From: Rosellinia necatrix
Lineage: Eukaryota; Ascomycota; Sordariomycetes; Xylariales; Xylariaceae
Assembly: GCA_021209875.1 (NCBI GenBank)
Contig: JAGYVD010000008.1
Location: forward strand, 991,501-1,055,500
Length of the DNA stretch: 64,000 nt
Reading direction: 5' to 3'
Made by a program: the position numbers and the translations under genes. Positions 46,255-57,327 of this stretch are shown piece by piece; the stretch's first letter is position 1; each line of letters opens with the position of its first letter. The notes beneath the pieces were generated by a model. That model was not told the DNA's origin. It saw only the letters and a program-made list of their open reading frames with translations, and ran no database searches.

Positions 46255-46620
46255 TTCAATTATCATGGGTAGTAGTGCCAGCGACGGCCAGGACGCTTCA
46301 GAAGTTCGCATCAAACGACTCCTTAGCGTTTCCGATACTAGCATCGAGAAGGGGCGCGTGAAAATCGGAGCCGGCGTTGTTGATCAGCATGTCGAGCCTA
46401 CTGGTGTGCTGCTTGACGTGCTCAACGCACTGAGCGATTGAATCCGTGGATGAGACAACAAGCTCCAGGATCTCAATGTTGGTTAGGTCTTTTAGTATTT
46501 TCGCTTTAGACGTGTCCCGCAAGGCCGCAAAAACGTAACAATCAGAAAGCCTTAGCCATGGCAGCTCCCAAGCCGCCATCACTACATCATGTCATCAAGA
46601 TAGTCTTTTCGGAATAGGTA
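46255..46620 (-). pseudogene. Decayed short-chain dehydrogenase (AYR1-like), N-terminal part
   Basis: On the - strand three overlapping pieces spell the first part of an SDR like 1-acyl-dihydroxyacetone-phosphate reductase. First comes a beta-strand and nucleotide-binding loop (KTILMT, then CSDGGLGAAMAKAF). Then, in another frame, come DCYVFAALRD and LDMLINNAG, and last a stretch similar to the NFW-LAV region. Lesions are a TGA in the glycine loop, a frame change after MAKAF, and a TGA where the family has Trp. The rest of the gene downstream is missing. A TGG-to-TGA change is what repeat-induced point mutation or simple decay would produce. Confidence 0.7.
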
Positions 46621-47248
46621 TTACATCTAACCTTCTAATGAGTTATAGTGAGTAACAACGATATGCGGTTCCTATCTTGGGTGTAAAAATAACTGAGCCC
46701 GCCGGGTTCACTGAGAAGAAAGTACAGCTGCCAGGATGCTCTGATCGGAAGGGTAGTCTATTGTCCTTATTTAAGCCCTTGTTTAATGGAAAAAATACTC
46801 TGTATGGTATATTTGAGCTTCGGTGCGGAGAGACTTTACTACAGAATGCCTCCCCTCGGGCTTATGTTACAGAGCTTGATCGAACCTGTCCCCTCTCATT
46901 GCGACTCTGAGGACAACGGACAGGGGTAGTGCAGTGAGGACTTGCTGTAGGAGTTCTGGGCGCAGCACTTTGTGGCTGACCATTGGGGCGATGAGAAAAG
47001 AACACGCTGAGCAAGGAGCAAGGGTGAAGTGAAGACGCAAGACGGAACAGGGGTGCGAAACCCGTTGGCTGGTGCGCCGATGCTACTACGAAGGTGGAGT
47101 GTACAACTCTTTAGAGCAGCTAAGCCACAACTCCTAACACCTTCAATGGCCAGGTCAAAACACCAATTAGGGGCTCGGCCATGACAACCTACCGGTATGC
47201 TTCTGCGTGCCCATCATTTACCACATAGTACATAGCGCCTCGGGCAAG
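46621..47248. other. Intergenic region upstream of the Zn2Cys6 gene
   Basis: No gene is supported. It includes the promoter and 5' UTR of the regulator. Confidence 0.45.
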
Positions 47249-48451
47249 ATGAGGCGGTCGCACTACAAGTCGCGGAAGGGCTGCCGGCAGTGTAAGCAGA
47301 GGCATGTCAAATGCGATGAGCAACAACCCAGTTGTCTCCAATGCTCCATGACAGCGCGCACATGTTCGTATCTCGGCACGAGGACCGGTGCCGGTGATGA
47401 GCATGCGTCGTTGCGGCCGCCATCACTAGCCGGGTCGGCTGGGCCGACACCCGGGCCTGATCTGGTTGCACCATCAAATATCAGCACTGCGAACAGTCGG
47501 CCGGATCCGGATGTGCAGGAAGTGCCACGGCAAGTTTTCGATCTCAGTCACCTCGCCCTGCTCCACCACGTCGAAAACGACATGATGAAGGATGATTTTT
47601 TCGCCGGCAAGGAGAATGCCAAGGAGCTGCTACAAATGATCATCACATCTGCACTCGGTGCGCCCTACCTAATGGACGCACTGCTGGCATTCGCTGCTCT
47701 ACATCGTAGTGTATTCGCTTCAAATCCCGATATGCAGCATCACTACCACTACCAAGCCGTACAGCTCCAGACTCGCGCTCTGACACTTTACAACGCCGCG
47801 TCTCCTGAGATCACTGATGAGACCTGCAATGCTTTGCTACTGTACTCTTCCTTCATTGGCATGCACATGCTCCACGACACGGTCACGTCTCGATCAGACT
47901 TTCTGGAAACACTAGACGGGTTCATACAATTCGCTGGGCTGTATCACGGCGTGGGGCTTGTAGCGAAGCACGCCTGGCACATTCTTCGAAAATCTGAGTT
48001 GAGTAGTATTATCAACCTGATAGAAGCCGCTGATAGGGTAGAACCACCATCTGAGAGCATCTGTGATCACCTCTCGAGTCTCCTCACGACGGCTGATGAT
48101 AGATTGAGACCATCGTCGTTGCAAGCATGCCATGACTCAGTAAAGTCGTTGCGGTGGATATTCAATCAGCGTGTAGTTCTGCCGACACCTGTCAGTCGTG
48201 ACGTCTTGTTGGCCTGGCCGGTACATATGTCGACCGAGTACTTGCAACTCCTGAGGGAACGACTACCAGAAGCATTGGTGATAATGGCTTACTGGGCCAT
48301 CTTGCTGCACTACGAACGAGACTTTTGGGTCTTCGGGCAAGCCGGCCGGTTCCTGATCGAGGCCATATCTAATTACCTAGGAAGTGCGTGGGATAAATGG
48401 ATGGCAATCCCAAAAGAGATCATAAACCTTGATTCCACGCAGATGACATGA
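47249..48451 (+). CDS. Zn2Cys6 transcription factor, Upc2/sterol-uptake-control-like
   Basis: This single exon encodes 400 aa. Residues about 11-37 form the binuclear zinc cluster, with six cysteines in the order CRQC, KC, SC, QC and TC (spacing C-x2-C-x6-C-x6-C-x2-C-x6-C). The basic lead sequence RRSHYKSRKGC is characteristic of the Upc2/Ecm22-like subfamily. The remainder is an alpha-helical fungal regulatory region with a helix-rich LLHHVENDM segment and a DALLAFAALH block, as in sterol-sensing or secondary-metabolism regulators. The ATG at 47249 was chosen because it begins right at the conserved lead; a GTG upstream in frame is unlikely. It lies between an SDR relic and a beta-glucosidase, and its targets are unknown. 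Confidence 0.88.
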   Translation: MRRSHYKSRKGCRQCKQRHVKCDEQQPSCLQCSMTARTCSYLGTRTGAGDEHASLRPPSLAGSAGPTPGPDLVAPSNISTANSRPDPDVQEVPRQVFDLSHLALLHHVENDMMKDDFFAGKENAKELLQMIITSALGAPYLMDALLAFAALHRSVFASNPDMQHHYHYQAVQLQTRALTLYNAASPEITDETCNALLLYSSFIGMHMLHDTVTSRSDFLETLDGFIQFAGLYHGVGLVAKHAWHILRKSELSSIINLIEAADRVEPPSESICDHLSSLLTTADDRLRPSSLQACHDSVKSLRWIFNQRVVLPTPVSRDVLLAWPVHMSTEYLQLLRERLPEALVIMAYWAILLHYERDFWVFGQAGRFLIEAISNYLGSAWDKWMAIPKEIINLDSTQMT

Positions 48452-49151
48452 CGGTCAAGCCGAGACAATAAATATGTGTACGAGACCACCATCAAGCAGC
48501 GGGGATTCGTTTGGGAGACTTTAAGGGGCTCCCACTACTGCACAGAGATAGAAGACTAAGCAACAGCTGGCTCATTAAAGTAGAGGCGAATGAGTGTGTC
48601 AATTGATAACTAAAGGACTATGAAAAAATGACTAGATACATAGGGAATCATGAAATTAAATACAGACATGGGAGATGAGGCACCGGAAGGGACCTTGAAC
48701 ACTGGGATCTAAGTGATCTAATTGATCTATAAACCGGAGAGATCCTGTAAGGCATATGCCACGCGACTCTCAAGCGAGATAGCGAGAGGAGAGATGTTAG
48801 GCCTGGTCTGCGATCGTGCGGAACAGAGGGTTCGAAACAAATGCTCTAATAGGGCAACTTTTGTACGGATTCTGTAAGTGGCCTGCTTTCCAGGCTGCCT
48901 TTAGGTGGACTTGGGATAGATTTTGAAACTAAATAAGGCACTGATTTGAAAAAAAAAAAGGAAAAAAAAACACACAAGTCTTGCGTCCTGGGTCGTAGTA
49001 ATAGCTACATATTCATAAGAATAAAAGTGGAAAAGTGTGAAAGACAGACTGGACGGTGGGAAAGGAAAGTAGGTTCAAGAGTTAGTGATAGGCGGTCTAC
49101 ATATCAAATATACCCTGGCTGCCTCGCTCTAGTGATGTCAGAATTAGAGCA
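48452..49151. other. Gap between convergent Zn2Cys6 and beta-glucosidase genes
   Basis: It contains only 3' flanking sequence and A-rich runs near 48947-48970. No gene was seen. Confidence 0.5.
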
Positions 49152-51623
49152 TCAGGACAGCACTGCCGCTTGAGCACGGCTTCTGAGATCTCGGGAACTG
49201 AAGCCCGTGGAAAATGTGAATATGCCCTCAGGAATAACCCATTCCTCTCTATCCGAGTCCCAAAAACTCAAATCCCGTCTCAATAGATCAAAATGTATGG
49301 ATTTTGATGCGCCTGCGTCTAACGCTGCCTTACTGAAACCCCGCAAAACTTGGACCGGGGTCCCTTCAGGAGTAGTGTTCTGAGGGAAGGACACGTACAG
49401 TTGCGTGACGGCGGAACCCGTACGACTACCCGTGTTTGTGATCTCGACCGAAGCACTTGCGACAGGGCTCCATAAGTCGACCAACCCGCCTGGCTGAGTA
49501 CCCTTTAACTTATCCGCAACCGATGACAGATTCCCATTCATGCGTACCTGCAGAGGTGCACTTACGTCGAACGTCGTATATCCCAACCCATAGCCAAATT
49601 CATACTGTGGCGTTATGCCTGCCGCATCAAAATGGCGATAGTCGATTGCCTGACCTTCGGTAAAGTTCGCCTGCCACCCGTCTGGAGCCTCAAAGTCTGG
49701 CGACTCTACGATATCTGGCCCATAATCAGAAAGCTTCTTCGGGATCGTGTAAGGAAGTCGCCCGGAGGGTTCGACAGCTCCCCAGAGAACGTCGACAATT
49801 GAATTTCCGGTTTGGTCTCCTGGGTAATGGGCCGCCAAAATAGCCGTAACATTTTCGTTATCTGCCCATGGCATGAGAACTACGCCGGGCCCATGGACCA
49901 CAACGATAGTGTTAGAGCATAAAGCCGCCGTACTCTCCACAGCTTTGGTGGCGTTGAATTGCAAATCAATCGAAGCCCTATCCTTGCCCTCTGAAGCGTA
50001 GGCCTTGAGAAAAAGCAGACAAGCATCGGGGGTTGGGTAAACCGTATTGAAGCCACCTTGTGCCAACAAATCGTTGTCTAGCACAGTCTGCACGCGACCT
50101 CCATAGCCTTTGACATAATCTCGTATGGCTTCCAGCGGGTTTATCAGATCGGTGTACCGCACGGCACCAGACCCTCCTCCTATAGCGAATGTGCCGAATT
50201 CGTAGCCCTCAGGATGGTTATTGATATCGAGGAAAGCCGAGCCGACAACTGGGTCGCCAGCGTCGTTTCCAAATATTCCGATATTGGCTATTTTTTTCAG
50301 AGGTAAAGTCCCATTTACGTTCTTCAGCAAAACCGTTCCGGCCGAGCCAGCTTCGCGGATGACATCAGCGTGGTTCTCGCGTACATCTCGAGCCTCTACC
50401 TCTGAATAGGGCGAGAGCAACAAGGACGGGTGACCGTATTGCAGAGTATAAAAGACAGGGGCACTAGCAGGATCGACTGTAGGGAAATCTTGATCTTGAC
50501 CAAGGCGGTAGTACGGAGTCATGACCCTCGTAGCCATATCATCGAGACGTTGCTCGGTCACGCGGCCCGCGTTCACTGCTTCCAGAAGCGCGTCTCCGAA
50601 ATAAGAAGCTCCGGCAGCCGCACTTACATTTCCTGGCATTTCTAGATCGAGACCGGCATTAGCGGAGCCCTCCGTTGCGTGCGTGGCGTACCAGTCTGAC
50701 ACGACATAGCCTGGAAATGCCAATTCGTTTTGGAGCACCTTCGTTAGGAGATTCGAGTTTGCGCAGGCGTAGCTTCCATTGACTCGGTTGTAGGAACACA
50801 TGACCGTCGATGTCCCCGCCTTCACTGCATCCCCGAACGGCCAAAGGTAGACTTCGTGGAGTGTTCTGTCGTCGACATTAGACGAGATGGCCTCAACAAC
50901 GCTCCCGTCATCCGACGTCGTCGACGTTCTTTGGGTTTCTTGCTCGTTGGCGATAAGGTGCTTCGTGCACGCCTGAACACCGGTGGACTGAATACCCAAC
51001 ACGGAGGCATTCGTTGCTACGCCGGCGAGATAAGGATCCGGTCCAAATCCTTCCCAATTGCGCCCACCGCGAGCATTGCGCCCCATGGAGCCCGTAGAGG
51101 GACTGTCTAGGTGATCAGCTGGGGCTCATTGCGAGAGGGTGCAGTAGTTACCCCAGAGCGACGTGAGCGCCCTTGGCCCTGAATTCTTCCCCTATAGCCA
51201 CTGCTCGGCGGTACATGAGATCCCGATCCCATGTGGCCGCAATGGTTATTCCAGCTGGGAATGCACTGACGCCATCGGAGCGCACTACGCCGGCCGGCCC
51301 ATCCGAAAAACAGACGCCATCGAAGTCAAGCCGAGAGATGGCCCCTATCGAACCAACACAGGGGAGGGAAGGGCTCAGATAACCGCCGGAGACAATTCCA
51401 ATCTTTTCACTGAGAGTTAACTGGGACACGAAGTCGCTGGCTCTCTGTTGTGACTCCGACCATGCTATCAACACCGATTAATATTCACCCACTATAACTA
51501 GCAAATCGCTGGCAATAAAACAGCTAGTTACTCACAAAGTGGTGTGATTTGAGGCGCGCGCACACGCAAGGAAGCCTGGGCCGTCGGGATAATCGCGGCA
51601 GTCAAGACCGCAAGAAAGTGCAT
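49152..51623 (-). CDS. GH3 beta-glucosidase, secreted
   Basis: Three exons, complement of 49152..51102, 51152..51464 and 51536..51623, encode 783 aa. Introns are 71 and 49 bp, and the second joins ALGP to STGSMGR, which rebuilds the expected LGP-x-G-x-x-GR motif. Residues 1-18 form a signal peptide. GH3 features are SDGPAGVR-like (FSDGPAGVVR), ARGGRNWEGFGPDPYL, KHLIANEQE and the nucleophile Asp in YVVSDWYATH (about residue 269). The C-terminal domain and fibronectin III-like end follow, with FEFGYGLGYTTF-like residues. It would hydrolyse beta-glucosides or cello-oligosaccharides outside the cell. It is transcribed away from a BBE-type oxidase, with starts 920 bp apart. Confidence 0.93.
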
Positions 51624-52542
51624 GTTAGTCAAATGTCTGGTATCCTCAAAATCTCAAGAGTAATGCATCCAATATCCAATGCACCATCGACAGAGGCTTG
51701 GAAACTGTCCCATACTTTATACTTGGGAGCATGTCTCCCACTCCCACATGCATGCGTCTACGAATTGTTCGCGTTAAGATACAAAGCAGTGTAGGTAGGT
51801 AGGTAGGTAATCGTGGTCCGCACAAGGTGCAGCTGATGTTGCCGGCGCGCATCGGATCATTGACACATAATACATAATACGCGTGAAGGCCAAAGCCGGG
51901 GGATACGCGGATACTCGGATACTATGAGTAACTACCTATTAAATTCATCTATATTGTAGATGCCGGAGACCCCGGCGTAGCGCACTCGCCCACCTAGCCC
52001 TCCTGCTAATCACACTACCTAGGTACCTACACGCTCGTTGCGAAGGGACTTCCAAGGTTATTCAATCCGCGGAATACTACCGTACGAATACACGTATTAG
52101 GTGGGTCCCGACTCCCATGTAGATCCCCAACTAATACAACATCAACTAATACAACATCACTTTGCCATCGAGTATAACTGTCTTCATTCATGTGCACTGC
52201 CTCTTCAAACCAAAAAACCCGCGTCTCGCTCGGGGGAACCCACTCGATACGGTGCAGCCATGGCATCAATATCGAGGTCAAAGCCTCCCACCAAGACTCT
52301 GCCCGAACGATCTAACGCGCGTTCATTCGAAACCTCGCTATCGCTACGAGGAACATGGCAGCCTCCGTTGAATCCTCTGTTCTTTCTTTCTTTCTTTCTT
52401 TCTTTCTATTCAACGCTGGATATAAGAGCCCGGGCGATGGCTCGAACATCACGTTTCTAGCCGCAACTGCATTGTCAAGAATTGTCAAGACTCAAGTCAC
52501 TCAACCCACGCCCTGTTCTCACGTATCGTTGACAGCCACACG
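51624..52542. promoter_or_regulatory. Divergent promoter region between beta-glucosidase and FAD oxidase
   Basis: This 919-bp gap must contain both promoters. It has a TAGG tetramer run (51791..51809), a directly repeated CAACTAATACAACAT word (about 52129-52159) and a TTTC repeat near 52381-52408. No known operator was identified. Confidence 0.5.
52381..52408. repeat. (TTTC)n repeat upstream of the FAD oxidase
   Basis: About seven TTTC units lie some 135 bp before the FAD oxidase start codon, in the presumed promoter. Confidence 0.85.
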
Positions 52543-54472
52543 ATGCGCGTCCGTCGCTTTCTTTACCCAATCGCTTCTCTCAGCCATGTAGGCGCCGCTG
52601 CAGCGCGCGAGAATCCCTATGCACACCTGCCGCCCTGCAAGGTCGCGCCATCAGACAGCCTATGGCCAACGCAGCAAGACTGGTCAAACCTGAACGCATC
52701 CATCGACAACGTGCTCCTCTCCACCAGCCCAGCTGCGTCTTCATGCTACCCCGGCAATCCATTCGGTTCCACCGATAAGTGTAGCGAGGTCGTCGACAAT
52801 TGGGGCTATTCCGCCTTCCATGGGTCGCTCCCGGAATCCGTCAACTACCCCATCTGGGCAAACAACTCTTGCCTCCCCCCCAATGCGACCGGATATGATG
52901 AATCCGTCGGTTGCCACGTCGGGGGATATCCACAGTATATAGCAGACGTCACAACCGCCGAGCAGGTCGCCGTCGCCTTGCGTTGGGCCGCGGAGCGCAA
53001 TGTGCGCGTCGTGGTAAAGGGGACCGGGCATGATCTCAATGGACGGTAATTATAGCTACCATGGCTCTGTAAGCAATGAGCCTATTTCTTCTGACGTTTT
53101 GCTTAATAGATCGGCCGGGGCCTTCTCGTTGTCCATATGGACACACAACTTGAACCAGCGATCGCTGGATGACTCTTGGCCCGTTCCCGGAAGCAACCAA
53201 ACGGCCAGCGTTCTCATCGCCGGCAGTGGGAATACGTGGGGAGACGCGCTGGGATTCGCATTGGAGCATGGTCGCGCCGTAGTCAGTGGACAGGATAAGA
53301 CCGTCGGCCTCGGCGGGTACATCCAGGGCGGCGGGCACGGCCCACTGTCGAGCACGTACGGACTTTCCGCCGATCAGCTTCTACAAGTAACGGTAGTTGC
53401 TTTGACGGGCCGGATCTTGGTAGCGAATGATGCTCAGAACCAGGACCTCTTCTGGGCTGTCCGAGGCGGTGGCGGTGGCCAGTACGGGGTAGTGGTCGAA
53501 TACGTGATGCTGACGTATCCCCCTCCTGTTGATATCGTCGTCTCGAATATTGCCATGTCTGCGGCCGACGTGACGAATAACGATCCGGCCACAGCCAACG
53601 CCACTTGGATGGCGGCCGCGGGGTTCATCTCGAGCCTTCCCGACTTGATGGATCAAGGGGTAACTGGCAGTGGTGGCATTTTCACCGGACAGAGTGCTCA
53701 GCGCAACCTGGGTCTGTCTCAGCCGCCTCCAGGCAATGCCCTTAATTTCAACTTATGGTCTTATAACTCTACTCCCGAAGCGATGACAGCCTTGCTTGCG
53801 CCTATGAGGGAAAACGTGCTGAGGAGCCTTGGCAACGCGTCCTCCTTGATCTCTATGACCATCTCAGAGCCCACTACGACCCCAAACTACACAGCCTTCT
53901 TCGACGAACTAAACGCGTCCCCAAGCGTAGCGGGGAGTGTTAGTCTGGCCTCAAGTCGCCTCCTGGGCCGTTCGGAACTTAGCGAGTTACCGCGAGCGGA
54001 TCTCGCTTTATACCTGAAGAGGATCATGGCTTCTTCGATCGAGGCCGCAGGCTCGTATCTCGTAGTTGGCCTGCAGGGCGGCCCCGGCCCCAGGAAGGTG
54101 CCCATTGAGAGACGAGGTTCGGCCAACCCCATCTGGCGCAAGACATACCTGCACTTCCTTGTGACTGGAGCCAACGTCGATCTAGACGGGAAATCCCCTG
54201 GTCAGGCTCTCAGCGAGGGAGCCGAATGGATGGAAACAAACAAGGAGGGGGTGTGGCGGGAGTGGGGGCCCGAGACTGGTGCCTACATGAACGAGGGAAA
54301 CCCGTTCGACGGCCAGTGGCAGCACAACTTCTATGGGATAAGCTACGAGAGGCTTGTAAAGATCAAAAGGGAATACGATCCAACTTATACACTCTCCGTG
54401 CAGAGCGGCGTTGACAGCGATTTCTGGACGTATAGTTTGGACACCGGTTTATTATGTCAGACACAGGATTAG
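52543..54472 (+). CDS. BBE/AA7-type FAD-linked oxidase, secreted
   Basis: Two exons (52543..53045, 53110..54472) encode 621 aa. The 64-bp intron lies after GHDLNG and restores GRSAGAFSLSIW. A signal-like N terminus (residues 1-22) is followed by a long cysteine-containing segment. The His of KGTGHD can carry covalent FAD. The usual second attachment Cys is replaced in SGQDKTVGLGGYIQGGGHG. The C terminus holds the BBE segment (FDGQWQHNFYGISYERL, then YDPTYTL). About ten N-glycosylation sequons suggest secretion. The paralogue at 39.4-41.8 kb has a different intron pattern, so the two are not a recent tandem duplicate. It is divergent from a beta-glucosidase, which hints at sugar or glycoside substrates. 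Confidence 0.9.
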
Positions 54473-55355
54473 ATTGGGAAGTTCGGTGCACCTCGATTAG
54501 ATATAACGATCAACTGCCTTCATAGAATCATACTAGACAACATCATCCAACGTGGTAGACCTGGCCACCGCCTCGCTCCCCTCTTGCAACTATTCTATCT
54601 AAGTATCTACAATTTTTTAGGGGCTATAATCACAACGAGAAGCTTCACGTTCCAAGGGTACATTAATACGACAAAGTTGACATGATGACTGCGCGTATCG
54701 AATAACAGATGGTAATCATACTATGTAACTGAATATAACACCGACTTTTGAGCTAATCTGCATACCGCGGAATTATTAAAATACCATCCACCTGAGTGAT
54801 GACATTATCCGCCATTCTATAATACTGTGACGATAATCTCTTGGTAGTTAATGCTTCCAGCCCGTAACTGAGGTTCTGCGGACACATGCGGAAGGCCTTG
54901 GCGTCTACGGCAATTGTGTTCGCCATTCTCTAGATTAACTTCGATGATCGTATGGGGTAAAGATCTTTACCGATAGCCCAACCGCGTCCCCGGAAAATTG
55001 CCGCCCTGAAAGGGGGCCAGCCGGCGGCCTATTGCATGGCCCAGTTAAACTACCATGTCGCCGGTAAAAGTAGTTTAATCATATGTACAGGTCCTGATTT
55101 GTCCGTGCAGCACACCACGCGCCATCCTGATTCTTAATCGGGATATGCAACTATTATCACGCTGCTCAGATATGGGATTTGCTTCGCTCTCAAGGATAGG
55201 AGAGTGGACGAAGCGGACGAAGCGGACGGCATATGGGGCTCGAGGTGCAGGCAGCTGGAGCTGTACTTAAAAGACGACTCGGCCTGGACCGAGTATCCCT
55301 GTTTCCCTTCCCTTCTTTCCTCACGCCGTGGTCTCGATACTAGTTTACTATCAAG
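54473..55355. other. Intergenic region, no gene found
   Basis: It holds the 3' flank of the FAD oxidase and the promoter of the DUF1996 gene. No frame or RNA gene is supported. Confidence 0.5.
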
Positions 55356-56977
55356 ATGAAGTCGCTCTCCGCCGCCATCGCGCTCATCGCGCCTGTCCAG
55401 GCAGGTCTTCGTTTCGGATGCTCCTCCCTCACCATCCAACGCATTGACCCAGTCGTTGAACCAGGACAGAACCCTTCGGCTCACGTCCATCACATCGTTG
55501 GAGGAAATGCCTTCAACGCCACCATGACTGGAGATGTCGGCGAGAGGGCTACCTGTACTACCTGTGAGATGTCAGAGTACGTATTTTAGGATCATTTATA
55601 CTCTCATTTAGCACCAGACTTTGCACAGGATGCTATACAGCTGAGCACGCTTCCGGGAACCCTTATGAACGAACAAGGCTTTGACTACAAGCGGTGACTT
55701 ATTATCTGACATTTGCTTTATTCTAGGGACTTTTCTAACTACTGGACTGCGGTTCTATACTTCAAGCACCCTACCAACGGCTCTTATCACCGTGTGCCGG
55801 TTAAAAATAATGCAGCTCTCGCTGCTGGGACCACGGGTGGAATGACCATCTACTACACTCAGGTATATAACCAAATATTTCAGAAAATTCGTTCTTCAAT
55901 AACTGCTGAGTCCTCGGCTAACTAGGTCATAGTAAGCTTATTCCCGCACCTTTCTGCGCAGATATATAGAGGTCCCAATCTGAAAACCCTGTGACGGGTT
56001 TTGTCAGAGGTAAGGTTGGCTGACTTATATCAAAAGGCACGATTTCTCCACAGATGCGCTGAAGCAGCAGTATATTACCGCATTCCCACCGGTGAGTTTT
56101 CAAGTCGCTCCCGTCACGTTTAACAGCCTGACAATATTAGGGCTTCCGCATGACTGTCGGATCCCCGGCCACAAGCACTCTTGATCAGGCAAAGGGGCAC
56201 ATTGGCCTCCGATTCAACTGCCTCCAGACCCTCCTCAACAGAGGTCCCGAGATGGTGGACTTCCCCGACCGGCCGTGCCCAGCCGGTATCTTCGCCGTCC
56301 ACCACTTCCCCGCGTAAGTGCTCTTTCCTAGTACGCGACCTGGCGAGCGAGTTCTAATAGACGTCCAGCTGCTGGGATGGAAAGAACCTTGACAGCCCCG
56401 ATCACCAGTCTCACATGTTCAACACGATCAAGTACGACGGTTTCACCAACGCCCCACCATGCCCGGCTTCACACCCCATTCGGATGCCCCAACTCACTTA
56501 CGAGACCGTCTGGGATACGACAAAGTTCAATAGCCTGTGGCCCTCGGGAACCCCCAACCCCTTCGTCTGGAGCTTCGAGGGGAGCAGGGGCTACGGCACC
56601 CACGCCGACTATAGTAAGAAATCCTCGAAATCGTACCCCTTTTCTAATCCCACTACCTGAAGTATGAAGGCTACTTATGGGGCCAGCGTTATATGCCTTG
56701 GGGGGTTTCGCAATTATAACCTAAAGTAACAATTGCTGACACTGGGGGTTACAGTGTTCGGCTGGAAGGGCGACTCGCTCCAGCGTGCGATGAACAAGTC
56801 CGAGTGCTTCTACGACGGCTGCGGCTCTATCAAGAAGCAGGTCATGTCAACCGCCAATAAGTGCACAGTGAAAGATATGGTCGGCGAGCAGACGGACGGA
56901 TGTAAGTTGAAAATAATCGCAACACTACTTCTTAACACTGACGAAACATAGGGCTTACTTCACTCCCTGGAATGTAA
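55356..56977 (+). CDS. Secreted DUF1996 protein
   Basis: Eight exons (55356..55576, 55727..55862, 55970..56009, 56054..56091, 56141..56313, 56369..56613, 56755..56901, 56952..56977) encode 341 aa. All phases close; exons 3 and 4 are only 40 and 38 bp and one intron is 44 bp. The signal peptide is residues 1-16. DUF1996 segments follow in order: RFGCSSL, the HVHHIVGGNAF motif, CTTC, the FSNYWTAVLYFK strand, AFPPGFRMTVG, CWDGKNLDSPDHQSH, CPASHPIRMPQLTYE and FGWKGDSLQRAM. The protein ends a few residues after the DGWLTSLPG motif that normally closes the domain. It has no WSC or chitin-binding extension. The biochemical function of the family is unknown. Exons 3 and 4 are the least certain. Confidence 0.85.
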
Positions 56978-57327
56978 ACGCATGAAACTACGTCGACAGC
57001 CGGCCGGTGTATACACAAGTGGTGTAAGCGTTCAAATGTGGCGTCAGGGGTAGTAGGTTGATGGTATAGAAGTGCGAGTGGTGGCGAGTTGATTATTTAT
57101 GCTTCTACGACGAAGGTTGAAGCTATATAGGGGAGTACGTATGAGTATAATTGTGATTATGTTCATTTGTTTAAGCAAGCAGATCTATGGCGTCGATACC
57201 AGTCTGCATGATACCGCTATAGCTGGAAAAAGAAGTTTCAATTCTAGTTGAATAATGGAATCACATTACCTCAGTACATCAACGTACTATCTAGTTATAA
57301 TAAATGCCATCTGCTATCCCTATTCGG
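56978..57327. other. Gap between convergent DUF1996 and nuclease-like genes
   Basis: Only 3' flanks of the two neighbouring genes are seen. Confidence 0.5.

Noticed and set aside
48820..48860. GGTTCGAAAC box-B-like word
   Set aside because: No paired T-stem or cloverleaf fits the surrounding sequence.
53046..53109. Second start for a separate downstream FAD oxidase
   Set aside because: An intron join continues the same protein in phase, and the family needs both halves of the FAD domain.
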